From assembly GCA_020137815.1 (NCBI GenBank), contig CM035361.1, positions 4,668,617 through 4,732,616 on the forward strand: a stretch of 64,000 nucleotides of DNA. The letters run 5' to 3'. A program made the position numbers and the translations under genes. This document shows, piece by piece, positions 23,801 through 30,879 of this stretch (positions within the stretch are counted from its first letter, which is position 1; the number at the start of each line of letters is the position of its first letter). Source of the DNA: Hormiphora californensis. Lineage: Eukaryota > Ctenophora > Tentaculata > Cydippida > Pleurobrachiidae. Under the pieces are notes generated by a model, which worked only from the letters and a program-made list of their open reading frames with translations, was not told where the DNA came from and made no database searches.

Positions 23801-24482
23801 GGCTAAAATTGAGTCTTTTCAGCCACTTTTTACGAAATTTTGAGTCTGAAAATCACATCCAATCTCTATGAAACTTTAGGATTGACATAGAAAATACCCA
23901 AAAAACATTTTAGCAAAGTCTCAGCACCAGCAAAAAATTTCTTCTGGTAGTTTTGATGCCAAAAACACACTTCCCGGGGTCCTAAAGCTCCAAAACCCCC
24001 AGGAACCTTGAATGAGGGTATAGAATAGTCCAAGCATGAAGTTTCATGACCTGATCTTGTCAACTTTTTTCTGGGTGAAGCCCAACGCTTGTAAAGATCC
24101 AAAATGAACACCCTGTATAACTTTGAAGTTTTCGTTTTGAACGTTAGGAAATCAAGGAAGATTATAATCCTACCAGGAACTGACTGAATCAGGAAATACT
24201 GGTCCCTGATTGGCTGATAACCAGTCACGTGACATAAATAAAGAGCTCTGATTGGTTGTTTACTTGGTTCGGTCGGTTCCTGATTATAATCCTACAAATA
24301 TCTTTCAGTCAGGGGAGTCACCGCCCCCTTCGCAACCCACTGGGGGGAGATCTGGTAGGAGGGTGAGTGTGGTAGCACAGCCACGACTAGCTGGGAGAAC
24401 TAGCGTGTTCGCTTTAGCTTCCCGGACAACAGCCGGAGGGAAAACTCTTACAACAACTTTCGAATCGGAAAAAGAGGCTTAA
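5808..24482 (+). CDS. TPR-like helical-repeat protein, 13 exons seen, 5' end unresolved
   Basis: I joined exons at 5808-5919, 6239-6270, 6313-6337, 6531-6656, 7831-7967, 8107-8270, 9243-9346, 9476-9612, 16024-16167, 22437-22626, 23060-23220, 23373-23451 and 24309-24482. Every junction has GT-AG signals and keeps reading phase, giving about 528 residues. The protein is largely amphipathic helices with TPR-like spacing, for example around [20 protein letters not shown] and [20 protein letters not shown] basic Ser/Thr-rich tail follows, ending in FESEKEA. No catalytic motif is visible; a scaffold role is inferred from the fold type. The exact family is not recognised. The first exons (5808-6337) are less certain and the start codon was not found. 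Introns contain a LINE, MITEs and two complete genes. Confidence 0.75.
6664..6758 (+). mobile_element. hAT-type MITE, copy 1, at a splice donor
   Basis: A 95-bp copy starting CAGGAACC and ending CGGTCGGTTCCTG. It contains CCAATCA boxes and TCACGTGAC, and lacks part of the left arm. It is flanked by perfect 8-bp duplications, GGTACTAT, at 6656-6663 and 6759-6766. Eight-bp target duplications and CAG ends are typical of hAT elements. The duplicated target spans the exon/intron junction at 6656/6657 of the TPR-like gene. Confidence 0.85.
7389..7795 (-). pseudogene. Truncated LINE reverse-transcriptase C-terminal fragment
   Basis: The minus-strand frame encodes the hallmark C-terminal region of CR1/L2-like LINE polymerases: [20 protein letters not shown], then [10 protein letters not shown], then WNGLPLDLR and [12 protein letters not shown]. 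No palm or YADD core is present, so this is a dead 5'-truncated copy. (AAT)n tracts at 6966-6995 and 7797-7819 border the region. It lies in an intron of the TPR-like gene on the opposite strand. Confidence 0.85.
8845..8900. promoter_or_regulatory. Three tandem RFX X-box-like motifs
   Basis: GTTATCATAGCAAC (8845), GTTACCATAGCAAC (8866) and GTTGCCATAGCAAC (8887) repeat every 21 bp, about two helical turns. The last two match GTNRCC-AT-RGYAAC perfectly. They lie in an intron of the TPR-like gene. In animals RFX factors bind such sites, often in ciliary genes. Activity here is not shown. Confidence 0.5.
10019..12262 (+). pseudogene. LINE ORF1, interrupted by a Mutator-like insertion
   Basis: The ATG at 10019 opens a frame ([12 protein letters not shown]...) that runs to the insertion point at 10196. 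The same frame resumes at 11685 and ends at 12262. The two parts total 756 nt, an exact multiple of three, so ORF1 was intact (251 residues) before the insertion. The second part has a coiled-coil stretch ([20 protein letters not shown]), then a basic globular region with LLAGVPDS and AARPAG-like segments, as in the RNA-binding ORF1p of many LINEs. A Cys-containing [11 protein letters not shown] segment follows. Confidence 0.85.
10197..11675. mobile_element. Mutator-like foldback element with 9-bp target duplication
   Basis: Termini are GGCAATTTCTGATTTGCC... and ...GGCAAATCAGAAATTGCC. Long near-perfect inverted arms extend to about 10790 and from about 11070. The arms are packed with GACGGT/GTCTAGACGG short repeats. 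The flanks GTCAGCAGC at 10188-10196 and 11676-11684 are a 9-bp target duplication, the size typical of Mutator elements. No transposase is encoded in the ~280-bp centre, so it is non-autonomous. It interrupts LINE ORF1 and is therefore younger than the LINE. Confidence 0.85.
12498..15650 (+). CDS. LINE ORF2: AP endonuclease and reverse transcriptase
   Basis: Intact frame of 1,050 residues from ATG 12498. The N-terminal apurinic-type endonuclease shows [29 protein letters not shown] and the final SDHFPF motif. The reverse transcriptase follows with [61 protein letters not shown] and the catalytic YADD. The C-terminal WNELPVEIR and [10 protein letters not shown] match the conserved LINE tail. 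It would nick target DNA and prime cDNA synthesis from the LINE RNA. The absence of stops suggests recent activity, although ORF1 is broken. Confidence 0.95.
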   Translation: MSVMFSSCADVEVWAVAVLLWRSTISRLVCVSVSYYVSGISITLLVVSNPSIVNPGPRKLKVIFANVQGLVSPGHVGSADPPLNMAKVYEIQDYVYRNDIDIVIFNETWLKSKIDSSLVFPRNYKVFRQDRTGYTHPRDPNNPLKFRENGGGVLIAHRENIDVTSVRFSGVRARAELLTISLSFSSGKKLCVSTFYRVGNLSEDNFLQFKEHFNAIFSRRNVCKHVLVGDLNFPGVDWPLSYPRTGIEDSFLRYLLDDLGHSQMINTPTHIGGRILDLCFTNDPECVNNFDILDSDVLCSSDHFPFTFNINMDVKNVKEDRRKVLLFDKGDFESICADLSAINWTNVFTGDMEYNVSAFNSIITSLIEKYIPTKLVKNIVLPIWWSSECENARTRKENLRKRYKSSGLKSDYDNFSAARSYFKNVCDSRSRNCLDIDDTDNISKKFWRQVKVNSKSTRIPNIVNDGVVFKSDSEGQSNLFNQHFVSNFSSPSNYNIEETVENIFDAGDLASYEFSGSEIHSVLSALNARKGPGPDGIHSIVFKKCAGVLAYPLSLLYNQAYFTSDLPSIWRSANVVPVHKSGDKRDVRNYRPISLTCIAMKVFERMMSNRLLDLCFDKIDRRQHGFLPGRSCLSQMISFTDTLFQTDNNRLTTDIIYTDYKKAFDSVSHDIILEKLTSKFGITGKLLGLIRVYLMGRTQRVAVGGSLSSPLAVASGVPQGSIIGPLLFVLFMNDVYDCLEGDCECLVYADDVKLFNKITSFRDHLDLQLSIDNLYRWSVDNKMTLHPLKCKVVSICSSRCVQTWGQLPFFYMNYTLNGVDLIGVDSQRDLGVFVSQDLSWKYHIDFILQQFTDRFNMLRRTVHFIKNIHQRRILYLSLVRSLLEHCPQVWAPTQVGLRVKLEAAQKRAIKWVYCVNPIVSWSEEIYYLNLSNISILPIHLHFLFNDLKLFYKVISGIINLDLPPYLFLKSPTDISYRTRANRDIIDLVDFTTVGCTVQPLSAAFRNSFFVRTYPKWNELPVEIRQSSSLDIFSIGLKTRLFKSITPPAPP
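16757..17920 (+). CDS. Secreted papain-like cysteine protease with C-terminal ShK-like module
   Basis: Single exon, 387 residues. The signal peptide [14 protein letters not shown] is followed by an I29-like propeptide (about 25-100). The peptidase C1 domain has [16 protein letters not shown] with the nucleophile Cys, NGCNGG, the catalytic His in [10 protein letters not shown] and the Asn in [14 protein letters not shown]. After the enzyme comes a Ser/Thr-rich linker. A six-cysteine module at about 349-386 (CENT...LCRQYDD...CRKYCTKC) has ShK-type spacing. A secreted digestive or lysosomal endopeptidase is likely. The ShK-like tail could help localisation or be a channel-type fold; its role is unknown. 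The gene lies wholly within a TPR-gene intron and has no introns of its own. Confidence 0.93.
   Translation: MKFLIVLLIALAHAKDDGLKTILQSPTKTLELYKKFKGEQHLQFSSAEEGMRFRLFKLSAHFVASENDVEGETAHFALNMFSTMAEAEKQSYLGLNVTGHENDNDDVADDLLAEGVSAPSEKLWTNEGKVTPVKNQGSCGSCWTYGAVGGLETRYATKTGVLRNFAEQEYLDCVYSTRNGCNGGWPDDCYTYSARYGRLAPSSSYSYRGYDSTCKRNFHNDGLVAATINGKISVGVSESQNIAALAHGSLSMAFQATTRFLSYSGGILSDNTCTGRANHAVTGVGYTSEYILVKNSWGSSWGDRGFVKFARGYPSDCKLFAHSSYPALSSTGYPDSGSDAATTYNPKPCENTVSGELCRQYDDAYNYCKYDWFKEDYCRKYCTKCSD
18066..18071 (+). terminator. Polyadenylation signal of the protease gene
   Basis: AATAAA lies about 145 bp after the stop codon of the protease, in an AT-rich stretch. It is the only canonical hexamer I noticed nearby. 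Confidence 0.6.
18975..18981 (+). promoter_or_regulatory. TATA box of the SRCR gene
   Basis: TATAAAA lies about 80 bp upstream of the SRCR start codon. A transcription start would fall near 19005, leaving a short 5' leader. This supports independent transcription of the nested gene. Confidence 0.6.
19058..21004 (+). CDS. Secreted scavenger-receptor cysteine-rich (SRCR) protein with (PTPA)n spacer
   Basis: Single exon, 648 residues. Signal peptide [16 protein letters not shown]. Two SRCR-type modules (about 20-265) are marked by [29 protein letters not shown] and later [17 protein letters not shown] spacer of about 26 PTPA tetrapeptides follows (about 268-372). Two further SRCR-like modules (about 375-648) contain LICRAAGL and GLSCGYI. 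There is no transmembrane segment, so it is probably secreted. SRCR domains bind proteins, glycans or microbes. The proline spacer probably acts as an extended stalk. Nested in the same TPR-gene intron as the protease. Confidence 0.9.
   Translation: MRIFLLIVLVIGVTLATNDAIKWIYLENKSGTSGSGNYVGVPRIMNYADWKGTVCKKGFGQNEADFLCRKIGFPGGGTFTTYGDLEGKYQTSTHLWQNYPGKITITNCKANAVRLSDCNYQYGGYCTIDDTVALKCNPTWELEKVELKRNVSSTVVSGSYGTVITAMRNTADGSLKSGMYYRGYDYSPSTRDFFCRKAGYPLGAEDHGTNENKRNESLAEAFIGRQFAFPRGCNCPAGTKDLSECGRSYRPFTYNTRTWEEGEVLFCRTPAPTPAPTPAPTPAPTPAPTPAPTPAPTPAPTPAPTPAPTPAPTPAPTPAPTPAPTPAPTPAPTPAPTPAPTPAPTPAPTPAPTPAPTPAPTPAPTPAPTPAPGPWNSTITIETGHGLKSAKGTVVLKNQYTLKKSLICGKDLDRHTADLICRAAGLRFAEAIAINYEISHDDRLDCSYVRENGIQPILTNVSCPRNASSLDSCSTSPVDGGVCDADSGLHLTCTDDIPPSSVWDLVDITLARNPGGGHMPENVVWNGNFGTAIATLHSRENGTFLTGLVPVSAMIQGSPYCNTQAMCQSILDASTSFADYRSTGELEESHGKGLSCGYIISNDVNFLPVTSIDCGCGADVSIEDCRDIVVSPETLLSDPKEALWVNCY
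19866..20172 (+). repeat. 12-bp coding minisatellite CCCACACCAGCA
   Basis: About 26 tandem copies of a 12-bp unit encoding PTPA, with rare silent changes (GCT or GCG for GCA). The near identity suggests recent expansion, and copy number is probably polymorphic. Confidence 0.95.
21240..21434. mobile_element. 195-bp foldback MITE
   Basis: Ends CAGAATGTCGCTCGGCAATT and AATTGCCGAGCGACATTCTG are inverted repeats. Internal arms GGTGGTTTGCCGAGCC and GGTTCGGCAAACCACC also pair. It has no coding capacity and lies in the TPR-gene intron downstream of the SRCR gene. Superfamily not determined. Confidence 0.75.
21463..21522. repeat. Three tandem copies of a 20-bp unit
   Basis: TTTCCCTTGGTCAACTCCC-type units are repeated three times head to tail immediately after the foldback MITE. 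Confidence 0.8.
23480..24115. mobile_element. 636-bp foldback element, Tc1/mariner-like ends
   Basis: CAGGGTGTTCGTTTTGGATC at the left and GATCCAAAATGAACACCCTG at the right begin two inverted arms of about 310 bp that meet near 23800. It is flanked by TA dinucleotides, as for Tc1/mariner-type insertion. It has no transposase. It occupies most of the last intron of the TPR-like gene. Confidence 0.8.
24174..24282 (-). mobile_element. hAT-type MITE, copy 2
   Basis: Same family as copy 1, in reverse orientation, with the CCAAT boxes and CACGTGAC core. The flanking repeat ATTATAATCCTAC (13 bp) is longer than the usual 8 bp. It lies just upstream of the last TPR-gene exon, whose acceptor is at 24308. 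Confidence 0.8.
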
Positions 24483-24829
24483 TATGGACATATTTGGTAT
24501 TGTGAGATTGTTAGTTTGTTATTTTAGTTTTTTGTTTAGTTTTGACCGAAACAAAAGATTTTTATTGGGCTCTCAAACCATTATATAGAACTGCACTGTC
24601 CTAATTCATAACATAACACATGTTCTTAAACTTCGATACAATCAAATTCCTGGGTTTTTTCTACCCCATCCAAGATACTGAAATACATAATATGCAAGAT
24701 ATCACCAAGTGATTGCAGCCCGTAGGGTCCCCCAACAGATCAAATCAAATCAAAAACAGTCCATGAAGTGTAATCTTAGTGTATACCACTTGAGTTGGCT
24801 GATACGGTAGTCCATGCAGCGCTTCACAT

Positions 24830-24940
24830 CAGGCAACCGACCGAAACAAGTAAACAACCAATCAGAACTCGTTATTTAGGTCAAAGTGACTGGTTATCAG
24901 CCAATCAGGGACAAGTATTTCCTGATTCGGTCGGTTCCTG
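24830..24940 (+). mobile_element. hAT-type MITE, copy 3, beside the NPC2 stop codon
   Basis: A copy with diverged left end CAGGCAACCG and intact right end CGGTTCCTG. The flanks CTTCACAT and CTCACATT are an imperfect 8-bp duplication. The right flank directly abuts the stop codon of the NPC2-like gene at 24949-24951, so the element forms the start of its 3' UTR. Confidence 0.8.
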
Positions 24941-24948
24941 CTCACATT

Positions 24949-26170
24949 TCAAGATACCACCACCACGGGTATATCGACACAAACGAGCATGGAGCCAGTT
25001 GTAGAGTCCTTGAGCTTCCATCTGGACACCAGTTTAATTGCTGGGTAGGAAGGCTGAACGTTGAGAGACTGAAAAACGGTTGTAGGTTAATCGGGTAAAA
25101 ATTTGTTTTATCCTCCCGAATAGATCTAGGTTATATGGAGTATACGGACTTGAAATTATATTTTTTTCTCTACTTTTACTAGAGTCTCTGCTGTGAGGCC
25201 AATGCTCTGACAAAGTCTCTGAGTAAAAATAAATATTTCAATTTTCAATCAAACCTCTGTGAACGTGGCAGTTGTCCCCGAGGCAACTGGACATACGTTC
25301 CCACAGGCGACACAACCATCACTGAAATTGTGGGGTATTCGTGTCATGATTGGGAAGATTCTTGTTCTTATGACCCTCCTTTACTGCAAATGTAAAGAGG
25401 GTCGGGCAAGGCAAAAAGATTCATTACATCATCAATGTTCCCAAAAACTCAGTTTTTGACTAACGGTTGGGGTAAAGGGAAGACATAACACGACACATAA
25501 TGCCCTAATATGGACATAACGTGACACATAATGCCCTAATATGGACACGATACTAACGGTTGGGGTAAAGGGAAGGGGACGGGTATTCCAGCAATAACTC
25601 CAGCAAGACTGGCCTTCATTGACGTGACAGCCACCTTAGATTTAAAGGTTACATTGATATCGTAACTGTGTCCTAGGAAAGTTATAAGTTTTAGACTGAT
25701 ATCAATTAGCAAACTCTTAGATGACATCTCTTATCAGAACTTTATTTCATTTTGGATTTCACTTCATGAAAAACATCCTGAAAGCTGAGTTTCAATTCCT
25801 ACATCTCTGTCTCTGCTCTCTATAATTGTAGCATACGGTGTGTATGTAACTATAACCTATCATACCTTCATGGCAGGAACCGACCGAAACAAGTAAACAA
25901 CCAATCAGAACTCGTTATTTAGGTCACGTGACTGGTTATCAGCCAATTGCAGGGACCAGTATTTCCTGATTCGGTCGGTTCCTGCTTCATGGTAGAGTGA
26001 GTAACTTTACCTTTTCGAGCTTTGCAAACAGGATCAGTGCAAGCTTTACTGAAAACTTTGATTATCTCTCCAGAGCTGCTGCCACAGTCCTTGAAAGTTA
26101 GGTCAACTGCAGAAACAACTGCAGCCAAGGCGAGAAGGAGAAGAATTGAGCGCTGTAGAATAATCATCAT
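24949..26170 (-). CDS. NPC2: NPC2-like ML-domain lipid-binding protein
   Basis: Four exons: 26170-26011, 25672-25558, 25321-25255 and 25068-24949. Phases fit, giving 153 residues against about 150 for NPC2. The signal peptide is MMIILQRSILLLLALAAVVSA. The ML fold is shown by VDLTFKDCGSSSGEIIKV, the paired cysteines CTDPVC, YDINVTFKSK, the signature IPVPFPLPQP, DGCVACGNVCP and YPAIKLVSRWKLKD. NPC2 proteins carry sterols in lysosomes or the extracellular space. Three copies of one MITE lie in its 3' end, intron 1 and upstream region. The exon-2 donor is duplicated about 100 bp into intron 2. Confidence 0.93.
25459..25577 (-). repeat. Duplicated exon end/splice donor flanking a tandem repeat
   Basis: The 22-bp CTAACGGTTGGGGTAAAGGG segment, which on the minus strand is the end of NPC2 exon 2 plus its GTTAGT donor, occurs at about 25555 and again at about 25459. 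Between them lie two tandem copies of a unit containing TATGTCCATATTAGGGC. Confidence 0.85.
25874..25984 (+). mobile_element. hAT-type MITE, copy 4, in NPC2 intron 1
   Basis: A full copy with CAGGAACCGACCGAA...TTCGGTCGGTTCCTG ends and a perfect 8-bp duplication, CTTCATGG, at 25866-25873 and 25985-25992. It carries two CCAATCA boxes and a CACGTGAC core. Confidence 0.9.
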
Positions 26171-26482
26171 GAACTATATAATATCTGCATGGAAATTGAA
26201 AACGATAGTGCATTAATTTGCTTGAAATGGAAAGTAAACGATTTCAAATACTAAAATGAAAATCAATTTCGAGAAGAAAAGTTTCAATTTACCATTGCCA
26301 TTGGCAGAGTGTGTACCACTATCTAAATTTAAGGCCAATATATCGGCCGACCCCCCCCCCCCATTTCGGTGGAAGGTATGTTTCTTTATCGCGGTATATC
26401 GTGGCCCCAGAATCACCCCACTGCACTGCTGCAGGAGAAATTACAGTTGTGGAGAAACGAATGGAATGTTTATGGTGATATG

Positions 26483-26590
26483 CAGGAACCGACCGAAACA
26501 AGTAACAACCAATCAGAACTCGTTATTTAGCTCACGTGACTAGTTATCAGCCAATCAGGGACCAGTATTTCCTGATTCGGTCTGTTCCTA
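26483..26590 (+). mobile_element. hAT-type MITE, copy 5, upstream of NPC2
   Basis: Full copy with 8-bp duplication GTGATATG at 26475-26482 and 26591-26598. It lies about 310 bp upstream of the NPC2 start codon, within promoter distance. Confidence 0.88.
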
Positions 26591-26599
26591 GTGATATGT

Positions 26600-27435
26600 A
26601 TGTCAAAAGTACAAGTTTAGATAAAAATCAAAGACATCCGTTTTTAAATGCAATGTCAAAATTTTAAATTAAAATCACATTAAATTTCAAATTGATAAAT
26701 AGAGTTTAGTACTAAAAATATCCTCTTTTCGAGATTATTTTGCAATACAGAAAGTAAGCTCACCGATTTAAATATGCGTGTTCTGAAATTCTGCAATAAT
26801 TTACTAAATACTTTAATTGGTAGATCATTCCTTCAGGCAATACACTTTTCATCACTCGTTCTTTAATTTCTCGGGCGTCCTTTTCTGATAGATTTATTTA
26901 CACAATTCATATAGTTTTATTTAGATGGCATCTAGCCTATATCATATCATTTAAAATATTATTAAGTCCTATTTATTGTAATTTATCATATCTGTGCTAA
27001 AACCGAACTGTTTTTTCGTCCCATAGCTAGGAATCGAAGAAAGGAAGTTTCAATTTCTATATTTCTAAAATCTAAACATTGCTATCTGAATCCATCTAAC
27101 ACCGCAAAAGGGTCGTCCATAAGGGATAGGTCGTCCTCCATACAACTGCATTCAGTGACAACCATGATTGCTCGGTAGCTGTTGGGAGAAAGTAATTGAT
27201 TAGTAATTAACTTGTTGGGAGGAAGTAGTTAACCTGTAATTAACTTGTTGGGAAAAAGTAATTTTTTATCAATCAATTAATCATTTATAGCATATATTTG
27301 AAGTATGACAAACTTGAACCAATGAACCACTGATAAGTTTATTAAACTTTTTGACTAGCCTTGGCAAGCTCTAGGTTACTCTGTCGAGCACTTTCGCTGC
27401 AGCATAGCATCTCTTTACAGATCAAGAAAAGAAGT
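26600..27435. other. AT-rich intergenic sequence
   Basis: No gene or structured element seen between the NPC2 upstream region and the repeats at the end of the NTR-TSP1 gene. Confidence 0.5.
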
Positions 27436-27439
27436 TTAC

Positions 27440-27590
27440 ACACTCACTGTAGTTTGGTGGACCCTAATATGGGCATATAAACTCACTGTAGTTTGGTGGA
27501 TCTCCTAATATGGACATATAAACTCACTGTAATTTGGTGGATCTCCTAATATGGGCATATAAACTCACTGTAGTTTAGTGGATCCTGGAC
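27440..27590 (-). repeat. 41-bp tandem repeats copying the last coding bases and a GTGAGT site
   Basis: On the minus strand, four units run from the 3' end of the NTR-TSP1 gene. Each has GATCCACCAAACTACA followed by GTGAGTTTATATG and CCATATTAG. The first unit overlaps the end of the coding sequence. Each unit reads as exon-end plus a 23-nt GT...AG segment. Confidence 0.85.
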
Positions 27591-29687
27591 AGATGAATCT
27601 CTCCGTGGAGACATGCCAGGAAGTTGGTTTGTTTGCAGAGCCAACATCACACAACTCCGTGCAGCGGGTGTGGGGGATAGTGGTTACTGACTTGCACTCA
27701 TCTACTATCAGGTAGGTGTTCACCTGGAGAGGGGGTCAAGGTTAGTCCAATTGTTGAGTAACCAGTGGTTACCAGTGGTTACTAGTGGACTAAGTTAGTC
27801 CATGATACCCCTTACTTAGTCCTTAAGATACAGATGTGATATTATTTTCAATTTTAGCACTGGCACGATTTCAAATCGTATATAAATTTAGAAAACTATA
27901 AAAAACATAGACATAAATATTGGCAGTAAAACTACTATTGTAGGAAAAGAATTTTGTAGTCTTTTTGGCGCTCGAATTAAAGGTATCTTAAAATTGCAGC
28001 TGTATTAAGTACTGCCAATATAAAAGTATTTAATAGGCAGCAAGTTATCGTGTAAGTGCATGTGTGTGTTTTGCACCTCCCATGGATAAAAGTATAAAAT
28101 ATTATTGGCAGAAGGCAGTGCGAAGCTTATACAAGAGGCTATGTACATAATCATGACTTACTTGAGCGTTTCTATTTGTAAGTGGATCAAAGACTACGTC
28201 ACAATCTCGAACGTTACAGTAGGCAGATTCAGCAATTTCCTCCCCGCATTTCCTTCTCTCTCGGTAGGGTAGTGAGAACTCTAAATACCTGTAAAATATA
28301 AATGAAGTCTTTCACCTGGGTCTGTAAAAAGTTCACCCCTTACTCAACAAGTAAGAATTGGTGATCATAAACAATTGTTACCCAACAATTTCAAGAAGGT
28401 TCATTTTTGAGTCAAAAGGTTCCATTTCTATTGATTAAACATAAGAACACTCTTGTTTTCTACCTATTCATGGTCCCAGGGCCGCATTCAGAGGAGCATT
28501 CCGTCCAATCGCTCCACGTTGCTGACGAGTGGCAATCTAAGATAGGATTAGGTTTTAGAGAACAAGTATCATGCTGCCAGAGCAACCCCAATGAACCGCA
28601 CCAACCCCTTGGTGACATAGACACCTGTTTAGCATTGTTCTAACCCTCCCTTTACATACACAAAGTATAGCTACTGCTAGGCAATTACCTGTTGGGCATT
28701 GTTCCCCAGATGGCAGGACCCCATTGTTGTAGGAAACTCGGAGAAGAGTGGCAGTTTCAAGCTGGGAAATGGGAGCAAACCCATCAAATCCGGATCCCGC
28801 GTGAACACTGAAAGATGGATTCTGTTTACTCCAAACAGAACAAATACATTAATTGTTAATTACAGATTAAATATAATCGGATATTTGATATTATGTGTAG
28901 TCGCATGACAGACAGCGATTAGTTTCCGCCGAAAAGAGTTTAATCTTATCTCTGTCTCAGTAACAAAAGAGTTGGCATATTTACCCGAAGGATCCATCCT
29001 CATATCGTGTGAGAAAGAACGCTAACTTTGCTCCCTTTTCTAAGTTCCTATAGCAGTTGCCTCCTGAACAAATGCTAAATGTCAAAGGTGGCCAGTAATT
29101 GTTTTCTTCAAAAGAATCATAAAAAATTATATTTTATTAATTTTAAATTAACTTACGTCCGCTGAAGTAGGCCGTTTCCACGCTAATTATCTCCGATGTG
29201 ACTGGTCCTTTGAATCGACACAGCACTGACACCGTCAAAACTAATTTATATGAACTCTCCCTGCAAAGTATCCAGTCAAAAAGGGATACAAATTTTTTTT
29301 CTTTTCTTGTTTAGCCTTATTTATCTATTTTAGCTATTTCTGTAAAGCTTATGGTATTCACCAAATAGCAAGAACGCGAACGATTGAGTAACGTAAATGA
29401 TACCTTCCATCGAAGTGTGAGAGAGGGACAGATCAGGGTCGGGCAAGGCAAACGCTTACTCTCGTTAAAAAGTTTCTTACTAAAGCGTTTCTTAAAAAAC
29501 GAGAGTAAGGTATATCATTTATTTCTCACCTATGAGTAGCAATGATTTCCCCATACACAACAGAGTCAAGGTAAGAGTTACTGTTAGTTAGTTGCTGAAG
29601 GGTCGGAACGGTGCAGGATTTAGCCGCAGAGAGGGAGGGGAGGACAAGGAAGAGAGTTATGAGGTATGATCCTAGGTTTATCATCAT
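27565..29687 (-). CDS. Secreted NTR-domain plus thrombospondin type-1 protein
   Basis: Seven exons: 29687-29530, 29260-29157, 29063-28985, 28807-28689, 28536-28464, 28288-28162 and 27723-27565. All phases match, giving 272 residues. Signal peptide MMINLGSYLITLFLVLPSLSA. The netrin-like (NTR/TIMP-type) region has CTVPTLQQL, VVYGEIIATHR, CRFKGPVTSEII and CYRNLEKGAKLAFFL. A TSP1 repeat follows: ATWSDWTECSSECGPGTMNR, then KCGEEIAESAYCNVRDC. The C-terminal ~55 residues have four cysteines and no family I recognise. It is an extracellular protein; such modules bind matrix or signalling ligands. The stop coincides with a possible GTGAGT donor, so an extra downstream exon is possible. Confidence 0.85.
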
Positions 29688-29699
29688 GTGATTCTAGTT

Positions 29700-30178
29700 T
29701 GAAATCCTGAACCTATAATTGAGCTGGGAGGGGGGATAATGATTAGAAAGATTTGTTATGTTCTAACTCTACTTTACATTTGTTATGTTCTAACCCTACT
29801 TTACATTTGTGTTTCGCGGGCGGGGCGCGTGAAACACAGTCTAGCTAGGCAAAGAAAGATTGGTGGAAAACATGAGTCGTGCCTGACCCTCAGGTTCATG
29901 GGCACGACTATTTTCCCCCAATGTGGTCACCATGCACAGTGGAACCTAAACCAAAACAAAATAAGATAAGATAAATAGAAATACAAAATGAAATAAAAGA
30001 ATTAAGTATTAAGCAACAGGAAACAAGCATATAATTGTAGACAAACATACAGTTTTTTATTTCACATTTAGGGGAATAGAAATATAAAGGAAACAGGTAT
30101 ATTAAACTATAAAGAAGAAGGAAAAAAGAGAGAGGGAGAGAGAGAAAGGGGGGGGGGAAGAGAGAGAAAGAGAGATAA

Positions 30179-30213
<35 letters not shown>

Positions 30214-30640
30214 AAAAACAGTCTGGTGGTTTTTGATAAAACTAAAAGTTACTATTGTGGGTTTGAAGCGTCAAATGAACAACAAATAACAAACACTCGA
30301 ATTCCCCCACACCACAGAAAAAAGCTGAGTTTTCAAATCTACAAAAGAAAAGAAAAAGCGAATGAGTTTTCAAGTTCGAAAATCACAGAGGTTTCACTTT
30401 TGAAATTAAGAGAAAAATGATAGGCATGTAAAATCATGAATGCTCGCTTCTAATTGCCACCATTGTATACAACATGAACATATGTAGTATTAAGACTGCT
30501 AGCGCCACAATTGCAATTGTTTGGCTTGAATAGCCAAGGAAATAAAGCAGACAATGCAGCTGATTCAATGTGAAATCCGCAAGATGTGACTTCGTAAAAA
30601 AAGACAAAAGTGGTGGGTCTCTTGCAATCACTGCGAAAGC
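29700..30640. other. Intergenic sequence with a GTCGTGCC palindromic element and GA-rich tract
   Basis: About 29861-29925 is a short palindrome (GGAAAACATGAGTCGTGCC... with ...GGCACGACTATTTTCCCCC) of the family seen at 42070. About 30120-30213 is a GA-rich tract. No gene recognised. Confidence 0.55.
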
Positions 30641-30798
30641 CGGCGGTGCTTATCTCCGATTCATAGCCCTAAGCCACTCCGTACCGTGGTACTAAACTAA
30701 CAGTAAGGGGGCCAGCCCTACGTGCAGGGGAGTGTGACTTTCCAGCCGAAGCTGTACCAATTTATAGCTCGGTCAACTAGACGGCTTAAGCATTAGAT

Positions 30799-30871
30799 CC
30801 CGAACCGAGATTCGAACCCGGGACCTTCTGCATGAGAAACGAGTGTGTTACCACTATAACACCACCCAGCC
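30799..30871 (-). repeat. tRNA-like head of a probable SINE
   Basis: The minus strand reads GGCTGGGTGGTGTTATAGTGG...GTAACACAC..., then a B-box-like GGGTTCGAATC, about the length of a tRNA. The acceptor and anticodon stems pair poorly, so I read it as a tRNA-derived SINE head or tRNA pseudogene. The tail probably continues to about 30650. A Met-like CAT anticodon position is possible. Confidence 0.55.
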
Positions 30872-30879
30872 GTAAAAAG

